From Psychrobacillus psychrotolerans (GTDB taxonomy: Bacteria; Bacillota; Bacilli; Bacillales_A; Planococcaceae): 64,000 nucleotides of DNA. Both the position numbers and the translations under genes were made by a program. The notes under the pieces were generated by a model that saw only the letters and a list, made by a program, of their open reading frames with translations, was not told the DNA's origin and made no database searches. Positions 24,213-33,145 of the stretch are shown in pieces. The stretch is from positions 310,001 through 374,000 of the forward strand of contig NZ_FOXU01000001.1 in NCBI RefSeq assembly GCF_900115805.1, given 5' to 3'. Every line of letters starts with the position of its first letter. The stretch's first letter is position 1.

Positions 24213-24704
24213 CTACTTAATAGTAAATGTCTGAATTAGGCACTGTTCATCATCCACTACATCTTGTTTTTCTGTATACTGAATATTTAAGTCGCTATAA
24301 ACGTTTTTCCAAAACGAAACTGCGGGACTATTTTCTATTAATTCAATGACAAAGTACTTCCCTTTCTTAACTTTGAATAGTTCCTGTATTGCTTTTCTGC
24401 CTAAACCTTGGCCTTTGTATTTATTTAATATAAATAGATCATTTATGCCGAAGTCATAATCTTTTTTCAGGAATGGTCTTTCCAGTAGTAGCATAAATCC
24501 AATAATGTCTTTATCTAAAAGGATGAAATATGGGGTAAGTCCATCTAATTCCCAAAAATCATCAATTTCCTCATACTCAAAGTTCCCTTGTTCTCCAATA
24601 TCTAAGAGTGTAGTAAATTTTGAAAGGTCATGAAGATATAATGAGTAAAGATTTTGCAAAATAGTCTTCTCTGTTTCTAATACTTCCTTCAGTTTAAGAT
24701 TCAT
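24213..24704 (-). CDS. GNAT-family N-acetyltransferase
   Basis: A 163-residue cytoplasmic enzyme of the Gcn5 fold. The acetyl-CoA pyrophosphate loop is NKYKGQGLGRKAIQEL, preceded by a beta4 DLFILN and followed by FVIELIENSPAVSFWKNVY. The substrate is unknown. ATG has GGGGGTAACATA upstream. It follows a small anchored protein by 21 bp on the minus strand and may be co-transcribed. Confidence 0.88.
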   Translation of the reverse strand: MNLKLKEVLETEKTILQNLYSLYLHDLSKFTTLLDIGEQGNFEYEEIDDFWELDGLTPYFILLDKDIIGFMLLLERPFLKKDYDFGINDLFILNKYKGQGLGRKAIQELFKVKKGKYFVIELIENSPAVSFWKNVYSDLNIQYTEKQDVVDDEQCLIQTFTIK

Positions 24705-24725
24705 ATTATGTTACCCCCCATATAA

Positions 24726-25151
24726 TCATTTGAACAGTTCCTTATAGGCCAATACTTTTAAGGCAAGCATTTCTTCCTCCGTCAGATTACTTTCTAACTT
24801 ATTAAATATTTCCTGTTTTTCTTCTACTGTCATCCCATTTTGAGCTTTTAATTGGATTTCTTGAATTTCACTTATACCAAACTTTGTTACCAAAGCTCTC
24901 GTAGCCTCTTCTTTCGTTTGAAATGGTAGTTTGCTACTATCTACATCCTTACCTTCTGCTATAAATTCTTGAAGTTCTGGATCATTTTCAATTTCATTTT
25001 TTATCATTTCTAATTCTCCACTACCCTGTAACTCTAGCGATATCTTCTCCATGACTTGATCGGCAACTAGCTTTGGTCCAAAGTAATATGCGCCTACTAC
25101 AATAATGCCCAAAAAAATTATAATACCAAAAAGTACTTTAATAATTCTCAA
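24726..25151 (-). CDS. Membrane-anchored hypothetical protein
   Basis: A 141-residue product from TTG 25151, preceded by a clear CAGGAGGAATAACG; the frame's upstream ATG lacks an RBS. One N-terminal TM (about residues 4-24) is followed by an acidic helical extracytoplasmic part (ISLELQGSGELEMIKNEIEN, LTEEEMLALKVLAYKELFK). Related proteins in Bacillus are, as I recall, often mis-annotated as a phenylalanyl-tRNA synthetase subunit; nothing here supports that. Function unknown. Confidence 0.75.
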   Translation of the reverse strand: MRIIKVLFGIIIFLGIIVVGAYYFGPKLVADQVMEKISLELQGSGELEMIKNEIENDPELQEFIAEGKDVDSSKLPFQTKEEATRALVTKFGISEIQEIQLKAQNGMTVEEKQEIFNKLESNLTEEEMLALKVLAYKELFK

Positions 25152-25205
25152 CGTTATTCCTCCTGAATCATGATTACTACATATCATACTACAATCACAA
25201 CAAGA

Positions 25206-25262
25206 AAAAACCTTTTACATAGTAAGCACAAAATTGCATGCACTAAAGTAAAAGGTTTCATC
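25206..25262 (-). terminator. Terminator of the carboxylesterase gene
   Basis: AAACCTTTTAC and GTAAAAGGTTT, a perfect 11-bp stem with a long loop that has its own inverted repeat, T-rich on the minus-strand 3' side. Confidence 0.7.
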
Positions 25263-25271
25263 ATGAACTTA

Positions 25272-26021
25272 TTAAGAAGCAATCCAATCGATATGATTGA
25301 GAAACTCGTAAACATCCTCGCAAACTTTTTCTTTCTCTTTTCCAAGAGTAATAATATGACCAGATTCTTTATACCAAATAATTTCTTTATCATCTGTTTC
25401 AACTGTTTCATGAATATAAGAAGCACTTTTTTGGTATATCTCATCATCTAATGATCCTTGCATTACTAAAATAGGAGAATTTATACGTTGTAAGCCATCA
25501 CAGGTCGTTTCAGTTATTTCATGAACTCCATGAAGCGATTCGGTGTTGGTGTTTTTTAATGTCTCTAATTCGTCTATTATTACTTCTGTTGGTTTGCCTT
25601 CAAAAGATTTATAAATTTTGGCATAGTTATATAACCGATCAAACAATCCGTCTGTATTGTTTCTTTTTATAGGAGCACACATAGATACTACCGCTTTTAC
25701 GGGGAACTCTTCAGCCACTTTCAATGAAAAAACTCCTCCAAGGGAGATCCCTGCTACTGCAATTTCCTCATAGCCTAAGTTTTTTAAATGATTATAGCCA
25801 TCTACTACATCCTGCCACCACTCGGATGGACTAGTTAATAATAATTCTTCTGGGGTTAGTCCATGTCCTCTGTACATAGGCGCATGACAAGTATAGCCTC
25901 TTTTTTGTAAATATTGCCCTAATCTTTTTACATCCTTCGTACTCCCTGTAAATCCATGAAGCAATAATACTGCTCTTTTACCGCCTTCTAATGTAAAGGC
26001 CTTAGGTGCTACAACTTTCAC
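25272..26021 (-). CDS. Carboxylesterase of the Est30/YvaK type
   Basis: A 249-residue alpha/beta-hydrolase. The oxyanion motif LLLHGFTGS is near residue 20, the nucleophile elbow is GISLGG (Ser93), the acid is Asp192 or Asp193 in GSLDDEI, and the base is His222 in ESGHIITL. Spacing is nearly identical to Est30 of Geobacillus stearothermophilus. It hydrolyses short-chain carboxylic esters in the cytoplasm. Start GTG with AAAGGGGATATTTAAG upstream. Divergent from the LysR gene, which may regulate it (inference). Confidence 0.93.
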   Translation of the reverse strand: MKVVAPKAFTLEGGKRAVLLLHGFTGSTKDVKRLGQYLQKRGYTCHAPMYRGHGLTPEELLLTSPSEWWQDVVDGYNHLKNLGYEEIAVAGISLGGVFSLKVAEEFPVKAVVSMCAPIKRNNTDGLFDRLYNYAKIYKSFEGKPTEVIIDELETLKNTNTESLHGVHEITETTCDGLQRINSPILVMQGSLDDEIYQKSASYIHETVETDDKEIIWYKESGHIITLGKEKEKVCEDVYEFLNHIDWIAS

Positions 26022-26158
26022 CTTAAATATCCCCTTTATTTCATTAAACTATTAGTCCGTTAAACTAATAGTAGCATTGACTATTTATAATGTATAATTT
26101 ATTATTCTTATCAGTACAATACCTTTTGTGCATGAATGAAAGAAAAGGAATGATATAA

Positions 26159-27031
26159 ATGGAATGGCAGCGATTGGAATATTTTCAGACACTTGCTAGG
26201 ATTCAACATATGACGAAAGCAGCAGAAATCCTGTCTATTTCTCAACCCGCATTAAGCAGATCTATTGCAAGCTTAGAGAAAGAGATTGGTGTCCCTTTAT
26301 TTGACAGACAAGGTCGCTCTATTATATTAAACAAATACGGTCAGCTGTTTTTAATGACGGTCAATAATATTATGAAAGAAATGGAGCAAGGTTTAGAGGA
26401 AATACAACATATTATTAATCCTGAACACGGAGAAGTTTCACTAGGATTTTTACATACTTTAGGAACAAGTACAGTTCCCAATATTATCCGGGCATTTCAT
26501 AAGGAGTATCCACATATCACGTTTAAGTTTCATCAGAATCATACACATACACAGTTGAAAGAACTAAAACATGGCAGTTTGGATTTATGTTTGCTAGCTT
26601 CCATGGAACACGAAAATCCGATTGAATGGACAGAACTTTGGCGAGATGAATTATTTGTTATAGTGCAAACAAACCATCCCCTCGCAGCACGAAAGAGTAT
26701 CCGGTTAAAAGAAATAGCAAACGAATCCTTTATAGCACTAAAAAAAGGCTATGCACTTCGCAAAACAACAGACGAAATTTTCGAGAATGAAGGGTTAAAA
26801 CCTATTATTTCCTTTGAAGGTGATGAAGTTGCTACTGTAGCAGGATTTATAGCTGCTGGACTGGGATACTCCATTTTACCTTACGGAGAAGAAATGGATA
26901 AAATGACTAAATTGAAAATTGAAGACGCTTCCTACGAACGAGTAATAGGTATGGCCGTAGTGAAAGATCGCTATCTTTCCCCCGCTGCTAAATTATTTCA
27001 CCAATTTGTTCTGGATTACTTTCTGGTATAA
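26159..27031 (+). CDS. LysR-family transcriptional regulator
   Basis: A 290-residue regulator: winged HTH in residues 1-60 (RLEYFQTLARIQHMTKAAEI, SISQPALSRSIASLEKEIGV), linker helix, and a periplasmic-binding-type effector domain from about 90. ATG after AAAAGGAATGATATAA. Divergently placed 137 bp from the carboxylesterase gene, the usual location of LysR targets. The inducer is unknown. Resembles YybE-type LysR proteins in general. Confidence 0.92.
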   Translation: MEWQRLEYFQTLARIQHMTKAAEILSISQPALSRSIASLEKEIGVPLFDRQGRSIILNKYGQLFLMTVNNIMKEMEQGLEEIQHIINPEHGEVSLGFLHTLGTSTVPNIIRAFHKEYPHITFKFHQNHTHTQLKELKHGSLDLCLLASMEHENPIEWTELWRDELFVIVQTNHPLAARKSIRLKEIANESFIALKKGYALRKTTDEIFENEGLKPIISFEGDEVATVAGFIAAGLGYSILPYGEEMDKMTKLKIEDASYERVIGMAVVKDRYLSPAAKLFHQFVLDYFLV

Positions 27032-27192
27032 GAATAGTAGCTTTACTTGTGTCTAGCGCGGCATTTACTTTCGCTCACTATCAAGATCTCACGTTTTATT
27101 CCAGTTACTGACCTCATTTTTTAAATACTCGCTTAGCTAATGATTTACTAGCGGAACATTATATTTCTCCATTATTTTTATCCTATAGAACA

Positions 27193-27242
27193 AAAAACGC
27201 AAGAGAGCAGTTCATCTTAGTGAACAGCTTTCTTGCGTTTAA
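27193..27242 (-). terminator. Terminator after the ypgR-like gene
   Basis: AAACGCAAGA...TCTTGCGTTT with an inner GTTCA/TGAAC arm; the T run on the minus-strand side lies next to the stop at 27251. Confidence 0.8.
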
Positions 27243-27250
27243 AATACGTA

Positions 27251-28366
27251 CTATTTTCTTGCTTCACTCATTTGTTTCCAAACAGAACCTTTTGCTTCTT
27301 CTCCACCCTCAATACGTGCAATAGCCATGAGAACTTGGAGTTTAACCTCATATTCTTTGTCGTCCATTGCTTCCTTAAGAGCTGGAAGTGAATCTGTGTC
27401 GCCAACTTCATAGAAATACATCGCTGCTCTCCAGCGAACTAGTTTGTTTTTATCAAAGAGAGCAATCTTCATGGCATCAGCAAATTGTTCGAACCCTAAG
27501 TCACTCATCGCATCTCCAGCTGTTCGTCTAACTGCTGAACTCTTATCTTTTAGCGCCATTTCTAAATAGGGAACAACGGCTTCATCTTCTATCAACCCTA
27601 GGTAAACAGTAGCTAAACGTCGAATAGAGACTTGCTCATCCTGCACTGCTCGCTCTAATATAGGTAAGTCCTCAATTTCTGGATTGATCAAGTTATTTAG
27701 TAATTGGAAACGTTGCTCCCATTCACTAACCTCGAATTGCGCTAATGTAAATGGTACTCTAATTGGTTTTTTATCTTCTTCGTTAAGATCTTTATCTGCT
27801 ATAAGCTGCCCTAGCTTGCTCTGCGGGAAACTAGCTTCCAGTTCTTTTACTAACTGTTCGCCTATTTCTTTCTGATCGCCATAACGAACGCCATAATCTA
27901 CCCATTTACGAAGCAAAATATAGTTTTCTTTATCGCCTTCCATCGCTTCGTCTAATGCCTTAATAAAGCGTTCTGATAGTCCATATCTCGATTCGGTTTC
28001 ACTATCAAATACCTTCACCTGAAGTGGAATTCCTTTATACTGCTGCACATGAACGTATACTTCCCCGTAATGTTCTAAAGGTGTAACTGTCTCGTTGACT
28101 TCATCATTAGCAGCGCCGAAAACATTTTCCACGCTTGCTAAGATTGTTTCCCATGTAAACTTTGCAATCCGTTCGATAGCAAGGAAATCCGCCACATGAT
28201 AAACACCTTTAACACCGTCGATCGTAAATAGAGCTTGAATTTCCTTTGGTGCATCTGCTATATTGTCTTTTTTATAGTTATAACTTTTACCAAAAGGTAA
28301 TTCCTGATCAATCACAACTTTCATGGTATTTGGACTTGGTGTTGGTTCAATCGTTACTATTTTCAT
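27251..28366 (-). CDS. ypgR: CvfC/YpgR-like protein: NifU-like N-domain plus HEAT repeats
   Basis: A 371-residue cytoplasmic protein. Residues 1-80 are a Nfu/NifU N-terminal-type domain (TIEPTPSPNTMKVVID, VYHVADFLAIER). From about 215 follow HEAT-like repeats (RRLATVYLGLIEDEAVVPYL, VRRTAGDAMSDLGF, VRWRAAMYFYEVGD). This matches YpgR of B. subtilis and conserved virulence factor C of staphylococci, whose biochemical role is unclear. Two genes upstream on the same strand lies ypgQ-like, its usual neighbour, here with an ABC-F gene in between. RBS GGAGGTATGTAAGC. Confidence 0.88.
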   Translation of the reverse strand: MKIVTIEPTPSPNTMKVVIDQELPFGKSYNYKKDNIADAPKEIQALFTIDGVKGVYHVADFLAIERIAKFTWETILASVENVFGAANDEVNETVTPLEHYGEVYVHVQQYKGIPLQVKVFDSETESRYGLSERFIKALDEAMEGDKENYILLRKWVDYGVRYGDQKEIGEQLVKELEASFPQSKLGQLIADKDLNEEDKKPIRVPFTLAQFEVSEWEQRFQLLNNLINPEIEDLPILERAVQDEQVSIRRLATVYLGLIEDEAVVPYLEMALKDKSSAVRRTAGDAMSDLGFEQFADAMKIALFDKNKLVRWRAAMYFYEVGDTDSLPALKEAMDDKEYEVKLQVLMAIARIEGGEEAKGSVWKQMSEARK

Positions 28367-28391
28367 GCTTACATACCTCCATTAAGTAAAG

Positions 28392-30272
28392 TTAAGAAGA
28401 TGCTATTTCTTCCAAATAGGACCATCTTTCAATAAGTTTCTCATATTTGGCGTTAGCATCAGCTAATTGGTTTGTTATATCTTGCAGTAAAGTAAAATCA
28501 GCTCCGGCAGCTTGCATTTTGCCTTCTAATTGCTCGATTAACTGTTCTGTTTTCTCAATATCTTGACTAATAGTTTCCCATTCTCTTTGTTCTTTGTAGG
28601 AAAATTTTCTCTTTTCCTTCGGGATTTCCACTTTAATCTCTTCTACTATTTGTTTCGAAGATTCCTTTGGAGTTGTTTTCGGAGCATCAAGCATATCAGA
28701 ATATACCCCTAACCACTCTGTTACAGTTCCATCCCCATTTAATAGCCATAGTTTTTTAGCAATGCGGTCTAGGAAGAAACGATCATGGGAAATCGTAATA
28801 ATAACACCTGGAAAAGATTCCATAAAGTCTTCTAATACAGACAGTGTTTGGATATCTAAGTCATTAGTAGGCTCATCCAAGAATAGAACATTCGGCTGCT
28901 CCATTAACATTTTTAAAAGTACTAATCGTTTCTTTTCTCCACCTGAAAGTTTCCCTATCTGTGTACCATGTGTGTTTAATGGGAACAAGAAGCGTTCCAA
29001 CATTTGCGCTGCAGAGAATTTTTCCCCAGAACCAGTTTCTATTAAATCAGATGATTCCCGAACATATTCGATCATTCTTGTTTGGGGATTCAGTTCGGGT
29101 AACTGCTGCGTAAAATGCATCAACTTAACTGTTGAACCCTTTATAATTTCGCCAGAATCCATAGGAATTTCACCGGCAAGCATTTTAAGAAGTGTACTCT
29201 TCCCTACACCATTTGGACCTACTATACCAATACGATCGCCCGCTTGTAACAAGAACGAGAAATCCTCTACGATATTTTTAGTGTCGAACCTTTTAGAAAT
29301 ATCTTTGCCTTCTAACACTTGTTTTCCAAGTCGAGTTGTAACCATTTCCAATTCTAAATTGAGTGATGAATTGTCACGGTCTAAACTTGCATCTATCTCT
29401 TCAAATCGATCTTTTCTTGCCTTTTGTTTAGTAGATCTTGCTTTTGCACCTCTACGAATCCACTTTAATTCATTACGATATAAATTTTGAAGTTTCTGCT
29501 GAGAGGATGCGTTCATTTCTTCTCGTAATGCTTTTGACTCTAAATAATCTGCATAATTTCCTGTATGGGTATATAAAGTCTTGTCTGCAAGCTCGTAAAT
29601 ATGAGTTGCCACTGTATCTAAAAAGTATCGATCATGCGTTACAAATATGATTGAGCCTTCTACTCTTTGTAGCATATCCTGTAACCAATCCGTTGACTCT
29701 TTGTCTAAATGGTTTGTAGGTTCGTCCAATAGTAAAAGGTCCGCTGGTTCGATTAACACTTTTGCTAGTGCTACTCTTTTTTGTTGACCTCCAGATAAAT
29801 GCAGGATAGATTCTTCAAACTGCGTTATACCTAACTTTGTTAGAGCAGTTTTAGCCAATGAATTGACATCCCACGCTTGATAATCATCCATTTTTTGTTG
29901 TAAGTCCATCAACGTATTTTGAAGTTCCGTCGAATCGGAGTTCTCCATTAATGCCAACAAAGCTTCCTCGTATTCCCTGTTAATCTTTAATATAGGAGAA
30001 TCTCCACCAAATACAGTTTGAATCACTGTTTCATCTTTTTCAAATGTTGGCTGTTGCTCTAAGTATGCAACACGATATTTGTTCGGATGATCTCGTTCAA
30101 TAGAATCCGCTTCTAATTCGCCAGCAATTATAGAAAGAAAAGTAGATTTACCTGTACCGTTTATACCTATTAAGCCCGCTCTATTTTGGTTGTTAATAGT
30201 AAAGGCAATATTTTCGAATAGAGTTTTTTCCCCGACTGTTTTTGTTAGATTAGATATGATTAAATGACTCAT
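28392..30272 (-). CDS. ABC-F ATPase, Uup/YfmR type
   Basis: A 626-residue soluble protein with two ABC cassettes. First: Walker A GINGTGKS, signature LSGGQQKR, Walker B LLLLDEPTNHLD. Second: GPNGVGKS, LSGGEKKR, VLFLDEPTNDLD. A C-terminal charged coiled coil (about 545-626) marks the Uup/YfmR branch. ABC-F proteins bind the ribosome and rescue stalls; YfmR acts on polyproline-type stalls. Not a transporter: no membrane segments. Starts with ATG overlapping the ypgQ stop by 4 bp, so it is coupled to it. Confidence 0.95.
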   Translation of the reverse strand: MSHLIISNLTKTVGEKTLFENIAFTINNQNRAGLIGINGTGKSTFLSIIAGELEADSIERDHPNKYRVAYLEQQPTFEKDETVIQTVFGGDSPILKINREYEEALLALMENSDSTELQNTLMDLQQKMDDYQAWDVNSLAKTALTKLGITQFEESILHLSGGQQKRVALAKVLIEPADLLLLDEPTNHLDKESTDWLQDMLQRVEGSIIFVTHDRYFLDTVATHIYELADKTLYTHTGNYADYLESKALREEMNASSQQKLQNLYRNELKWIRRGAKARSTKQKARKDRFEEIDASLDRDNSSLNLELEMVTTRLGKQVLEGKDISKRFDTKNIVEDFSFLLQAGDRIGIVGPNGVGKSTLLKMLAGEIPMDSGEIIKGSTVKLMHFTQQLPELNPQTRMIEYVRESSDLIETGSGEKFSAAQMLERFLFPLNTHGTQIGKLSGGEKKRLVLLKMLMEQPNVLFLDEPTNDLDIQTLSVLEDFMESFPGVIITISHDRFFLDRIAKKLWLLNGDGTVTEWLGVYSDMLDAPKTTPKESSKQIVEEIKVEIPKEKRKFSYKEQREWETISQDIEKTEQLIEQLEGKMQAAGADFTLLQDITNQLADANAKYEKLIERWSYLEEIASS

Positions 30273-30901
30273 AGTTGTTCACCTGTTTCTTTACGTAAGT
30301 TTTGTAGAAATAGTTCCATGAAGGCATGACGCTCGACTGCAAGCTCTTTTCCTTTTTTTGTTTGCATTCCTTCAGATAGCTTTAATAGTTTTTCATAAAA
30401 ATGTGTTACCGAGGCTGTTTCCTTCGTGCGATATTCCTCTACGGACATATTATCTCGTGGAGTTTCAGATGCATCATATAGTAGTCTACCTTTTGCACCG
30501 CCAAAAGCAAATGTGCGGGCGATACCTACTGCTCCTATAGCATCCAGTCTATCCGCATCACGTACTATTTTCGCTTCTATCGTCTTCGCTTCTACTTCAT
30601 GACCTCCACTAAAGGAGACTGCTTTGATCACTTCTTTTACATGAGCTATTTTTTCATCTGATAAGTTCAGCTGTTTTATAATTCTCTCTTCTTCAAGCTT
30701 TTCTTCTGTTGAATATTTTGGATCACTCACGTCATGGAGTAATACAGCCAACTCAATTATCTCTCTATTTGCAGATGGTTCACTATCTGCAATATCAAAA
30801 GCATTTTTACGTACTCTTTCTATATGTTGAAAGTCGTGACTTGCATCAAAGTGCATGTACACTTCTTTAACTAAATTCTCACATTGCTCAATAGAATTCA
30901 T
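30269..30901 (-). CDS. ypgQ: YpgQ-like HD-domain phosphohydrolase
   Basis: A 210-residue metal-dependent hydrolase. HD signature: HDFQHIERV (first His, about residue 21), LLHDVSDPKY (His-Asp), and DADRLDAIGAVGIARTFAFG with the distal Asp. YpgQ has been reported to act on nucleoside triphosphates or pyrophosphate-containing nucleotides; the substrate here is inferred. First gene of ypgQ - ABC-F - ypgR-like. Confidence 0.9.
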   Translation of the reverse strand: MNSIEQCENLVKEVYMHFDASHDFQHIERVRKNAFDIADSEPSANREIIELAVLLHDVSDPKYSTEEKLEEERIIKQLNLSDEKIAHVKEVIKAVSFSGGHEVEAKTIEAKIVRDADRLDAIGAVGIARTFAFGGAKGRLLYDASETPRDNMSVEEYRTKETASVTHFYEKLLKLSEGMQTKKGKELAVERHAFMELFLQNLRKETGEQL

Positions 30902-31007
30902 CTTTGTATCTCCTCAGGTCTGATTCGCCTTCTCTATTATATACAATAAAGCTGCTCTACTGTACTATTTGCATTTATTTTACTAACACCTAGCTAAAAT
31001 AGTTTTA

Positions 31008-31029
31008 ATAGTCTAGTCAAATAGACTAT
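31008..31029. promoter_or_regulatory. Inverted repeat upstream of the spore-coat operon
   Basis: ATAGTCTA-GTCAAA-TAGACTAT, a perfect 8-bp inverted repeat. CATATGTTA at 31048-31056 follows, matching a sigma-K type -10 (CATAnnnTA), though a well-spaced AC -35 is not evident. It may be an operator or upstream terminator. Confidence 0.35.
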
Positions 31030-31116
31030 GTCTCTTTTTAAAAAGCTCATATGTTATATAAAGCCGCTTGTAATAAATATTGCAATCTGGCTAACAAAGA
31101 GAAAGGAGATTATAAA

Positions 31117-31623
31117 ATGAGTCATTGGAAATGCACACATTGTAAGTATGAATGTGAAGAGCCACCAAAAAAGTGTAAACGATGCAATAATCATCGTTGG
31201 GAGCAAGGGGAAGAAGAAAACAGCTGGGATTCCACTGAAAATAGCGAGGATACAACCGTTTTCCAAGGCGGCGGTCAGTTTTCGTCTGTTGAACAAGAGT
31301 CTGACGAATTAATATGGATAAAAGATTCTTGTAACGTAACCGTTCAAACCACAGATACACAAGCAGCAGTTTCACTGCAAGTTGGATTACAGCTTGCTAT
31401 AGCACTAGTTATTAGTATAGCAATTGGCGATTCTATTCAAGGTCAAACTGTTTCACAAGAATTATTCCAACAGTTTAACGATGAGCAAACGAACAAACAG
31501 AAAATTTATGTAGACAATTCAAAAGACGTCAATATTGTCACTACTGATACGGACCTGTCAGTTAATATCGAAGCTATGTTACAAGTTTTATTGGCATTAG
31601 TTGCAAGATTGGATATTCTTTAA
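31117..31623 (+). CDS. CotX-family spore coat protein with an N-terminal zinc ribbon
   Basis: A 168-residue product from ATG 31117 (RBS AAAGGAGATTATAAA); the frame extends upstream but without an RBS. Residues 1-30 form a zinc-ribbon-like motif (WKCTHCKYECEEPPKKCKRC, two CxxC pairs). An acidic linker leads to a CotX/CotV domain with two internal half-repeats, each with a (T/V)TTDT(Q/D) then a hydrophobic Leu/Ile/Val helix, ending LDIL. The CotX family belongs to the insoluble outer coat/crust. First gene of three; mother-cell expression late in sporulation is expected. Confidence 0.88.
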   Translation: MSHWKCTHCKYECEEPPKKCKRCNNHRWEQGEEENSWDSTENSEDTTVFQGGGQFSSVEQESDELIWIKDSCNVTVQTTDTQAAVSLQVGLQLAIALVISIAIGDSIQGQTVSQELFQQFNDEQTNKQKIYVDNSKDVNIVTTDTDLSVNIEAMLQVLLALVARLDIL

Positions 31624-31660
31624 TCAAAAAAATTATAAACAAAAGAGGTGAATAAACACA

Positions 31661-32089
31661 ATGGAGAAAAAAAAATGGAGAGCTTTAGATCATTGCGATG
31701 ATCCGAGTAATAATGGCAGTGATGTAGAACAGGACGGTAAACAAGTAGTATCTACGAAACAACAATCCTTCGAACGAATTATCGTAAAGGATTCGGAAGG
31801 TGTAGAAATACGTACGACAGATACACAAGTAGCCATCTCTCTTCAACTTGGAATACAAGCAGCTATTGCAGCTGTAATCAGTGTTACTATCGGTGATTCT
31901 GACCAAGGAAGAGCAGTAACCCAAGAACTAAATCAATTTATTAAAACAAAACAAAGAAACGTCCAAACTACGATAGTTGAAGGCTCTAGAAATATATCTG
32001 TGACAACTACCGATACCGATTTGGCAGTAAATATCCAGGCAATGCTTCAAATTCTAGTAGCAATCGTTGCAAAACTAGATATTCTTTAA
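31661..32089 (+). CDS. CotX-family spore coat protein
   Basis: A 142-residue protein. N-terminal KKWRALDHCD, a typical CotX start, then two half-repeats: KDSEGVEIRTTDTQVAISLQ with its hydrophobic helix, and EGSRNISVTTTDTDLAVNIQ with ILVAIVAKLDIL. It is a paralog of the preceding gene (same repeats and ending) without the zinc ribbon. RBS AAAGAGGTGAATAAACACA. Coat assembly by self-aggregation through the hydrophobic helices is the family model. Confidence 0.9.
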   Translation: MEKKKWRALDHCDDPSNNGSDVEQDGKQVVSTKQQSFERIIVKDSEGVEIRTTDTQVAISLQLGIQAAIAAVISVTIGDSDQGRAVTQELNQFIKTKQRNVQTTIVEGSRNISVTTTDTDLAVNIQAMLQILVAIVAKLDIL

Positions 32090-32135
32090 TGTCAATTGGT
32101 TATAACCAATCATTTAAACTATTCAATTCCCCTAA

Positions 32136-32159
32136 AGCTGCATATGCTAATATGCAGCT
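32136..32159 (+). other. Intercistronic hairpin in the coat operon
   Basis: AGCTGCATAT-GCTA-ATATGCAGCT, a 10-bp perfect stem with a tetraloop, between the second cotX-type gene and the cotW-like gene, followed by AATTTTAAAT. It may be a partial terminator or RNA processing/stabilising element. Confidence 0.65.
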
Positions 32160-32184
32160 AATTTTAAATGAAGGAGTGAACAAC

Positions 32185-32397
32185 TTGAGTAATTTACCTG
32201 AAAAGCCAATAAATATTTCAAACAAGGTGATTGACCTTCTAGTAGATGATACCCTTAGAAGAAATGGTATTGATCCCGAAAACATCAAAAAAAAATTAAC
32301 AGATCATCAAAAACAGCAGCTAAAAGATTTAGTAGAAGATTTAACAAAGCAAGTAAATACTTTTACTGAACAACCTACGGAAAAAAAGAACTTATAA
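32185..32397 (+). CDS. CotW-like spore coat protein
   Basis: A 70-residue product from TTG 32185; AAGGAG is 8 bases upstream, and the hairpin at 32136-32159 argues against the in-frame ATG at 32089. SNLPEKPINISNKVIDLLVD leads to a helical part (IDPENIKKKLTDHQKQQLKD, LVEDLTKQVNTF) resembling the central part of B. subtilis CotW (RHG-x-KM-KKVSDEEKEML-like pattern). In B. subtilis cotVWX form one cluster, so order and context support the call. Shorter than CotW (105 aa). Confidence 0.65.
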   Translation: MSNLPEKPINISNKVIDLLVDDTLRRNGIDPENIKKKLTDHQKQQLKDLVEDLTKQVNTFTEQPTEKKNL

Positions 32398-32522
32398 TAA
32401 ATATCTGCAATATTTCCGTGACCTTATAATTCCAGTTAAATTATCTACTCCCATAAGTACTTCTATTAGTTATAAAACTATTTGAGTAAAATCCATAAAT
32501 TATGTGAAAATTCGACATATTA

Positions 32523-32551
32523 TTGACGAAGACTGACAATTCAAGTATAGT
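32523..32551 (+). promoter_or_regulatory. Sigma-A promoter of the first cold-shock gene
   Basis: TTGACG - 17 bp - TATAGT, 48 bp upstream of the start codon, near consensus. Confidence 0.8.
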
Positions 32552-32599
32552 TTATGTATCCATTTATAGAATTCTTAGTGGATTAAGGGAGGAACGTTT

Positions 32600-32803
32600 A
32601 TGCAACAGGGGAAAGTAAAATGGTTTAATAATGAAAAAGGGTATGGTTTCATCGAATATAACGATGGAGAAGATGTATTTGTCCATTTTACAGGAATTCA
32701 AGGTGATGGATTTCGAGCATTAGATGAAGGACAACAAGTAACGTTCGAAATAATTGAAGGAAACCGTGGACCTCAAGCTGCAAACGTGATAAAAAACGAA
32801 TAG
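32600..32803 (+). CDS. Cold-shock protein (CspA/CspB family)
   Basis: A 67-residue single cold-shock domain. RNP1 is KGYGFIEY (13-20) and RNP2 VFVHF (26-30), the aromatic single-strand nucleic acid-binding surface. It acts as RNA chaperone. RBS AAGGGAGGAACGTTT. Terminator-like CCCGCGGC...GTCGTGGGGC with T7 follows at 32810-32845. A second csp gene lies at 34234-34434. Confidence 0.96.
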   Translation: MQQGKVKWFNNEKGYGFIEYNDGEDVFVHFTGIQGDGFRALDEGQQVTFEIIEGNRGPQAANVIKNE

Positions 32804-32843
32804 AAACGCTTCTTCCCGCGGCAAAATAGTCGTGGGGCTTTTT

Positions 32844-33029
32844 TTATTTTGAACCTTTTAGTTTACTTCCAATTTGTTTAATACTTTCACCAACCGTACA
32901 TTGTTCTATACAAAATCTATAAGCAATTGTTTTACCGCTTTCTTTTCGTAATTGCGTTCGGATAAAGCAACCATTACAATAAGTATCGGATAAATTATCA
33001 ATTTCATTTATTAGTTCTGTATTTTTCAT
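32844..33029 (-). CDS. YpeQ-like zinc-finger protein
   Basis: A 61-residue protein with cysteines arranged C-x2-C (YCNGCFIRTQL) and FCIEQC, a probable small zinc site. Overall pattern TELINEIDNLSDTYCNGCF matches the YpeQ type of Bacillus (DUF2602). In B. subtilis it neighbours RNase H-like ypdQ/ypeP genes, and here a YpdQ-like gene is divergent next to it. Function unknown. Confidence 0.75.
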   Translation of the reverse strand: MKNTELINEIDNLSDTYCNGCFIRTQLRKESGKTIAYRFCIEQCTVGESIKQIGSKLKGSK

Positions 33030-33145
33030 AAATCACTACTCCTCACTATTTCACAATTGTACTATTATGTTTCTTTTATGTGTAACTATTCCCACATTCC
33101 ATCAAACTAGATATATCCATGACTTTATTAAAAAAGGTGATCATC

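Noticed and set aside
28762-29490. 242-codon plus-strand frame opposite the ABC-F gene
   Set aside because: Shadow of a strongly supported ABC-F gene; no RBS and Ser/Arg/Ile-rich antisense composition.
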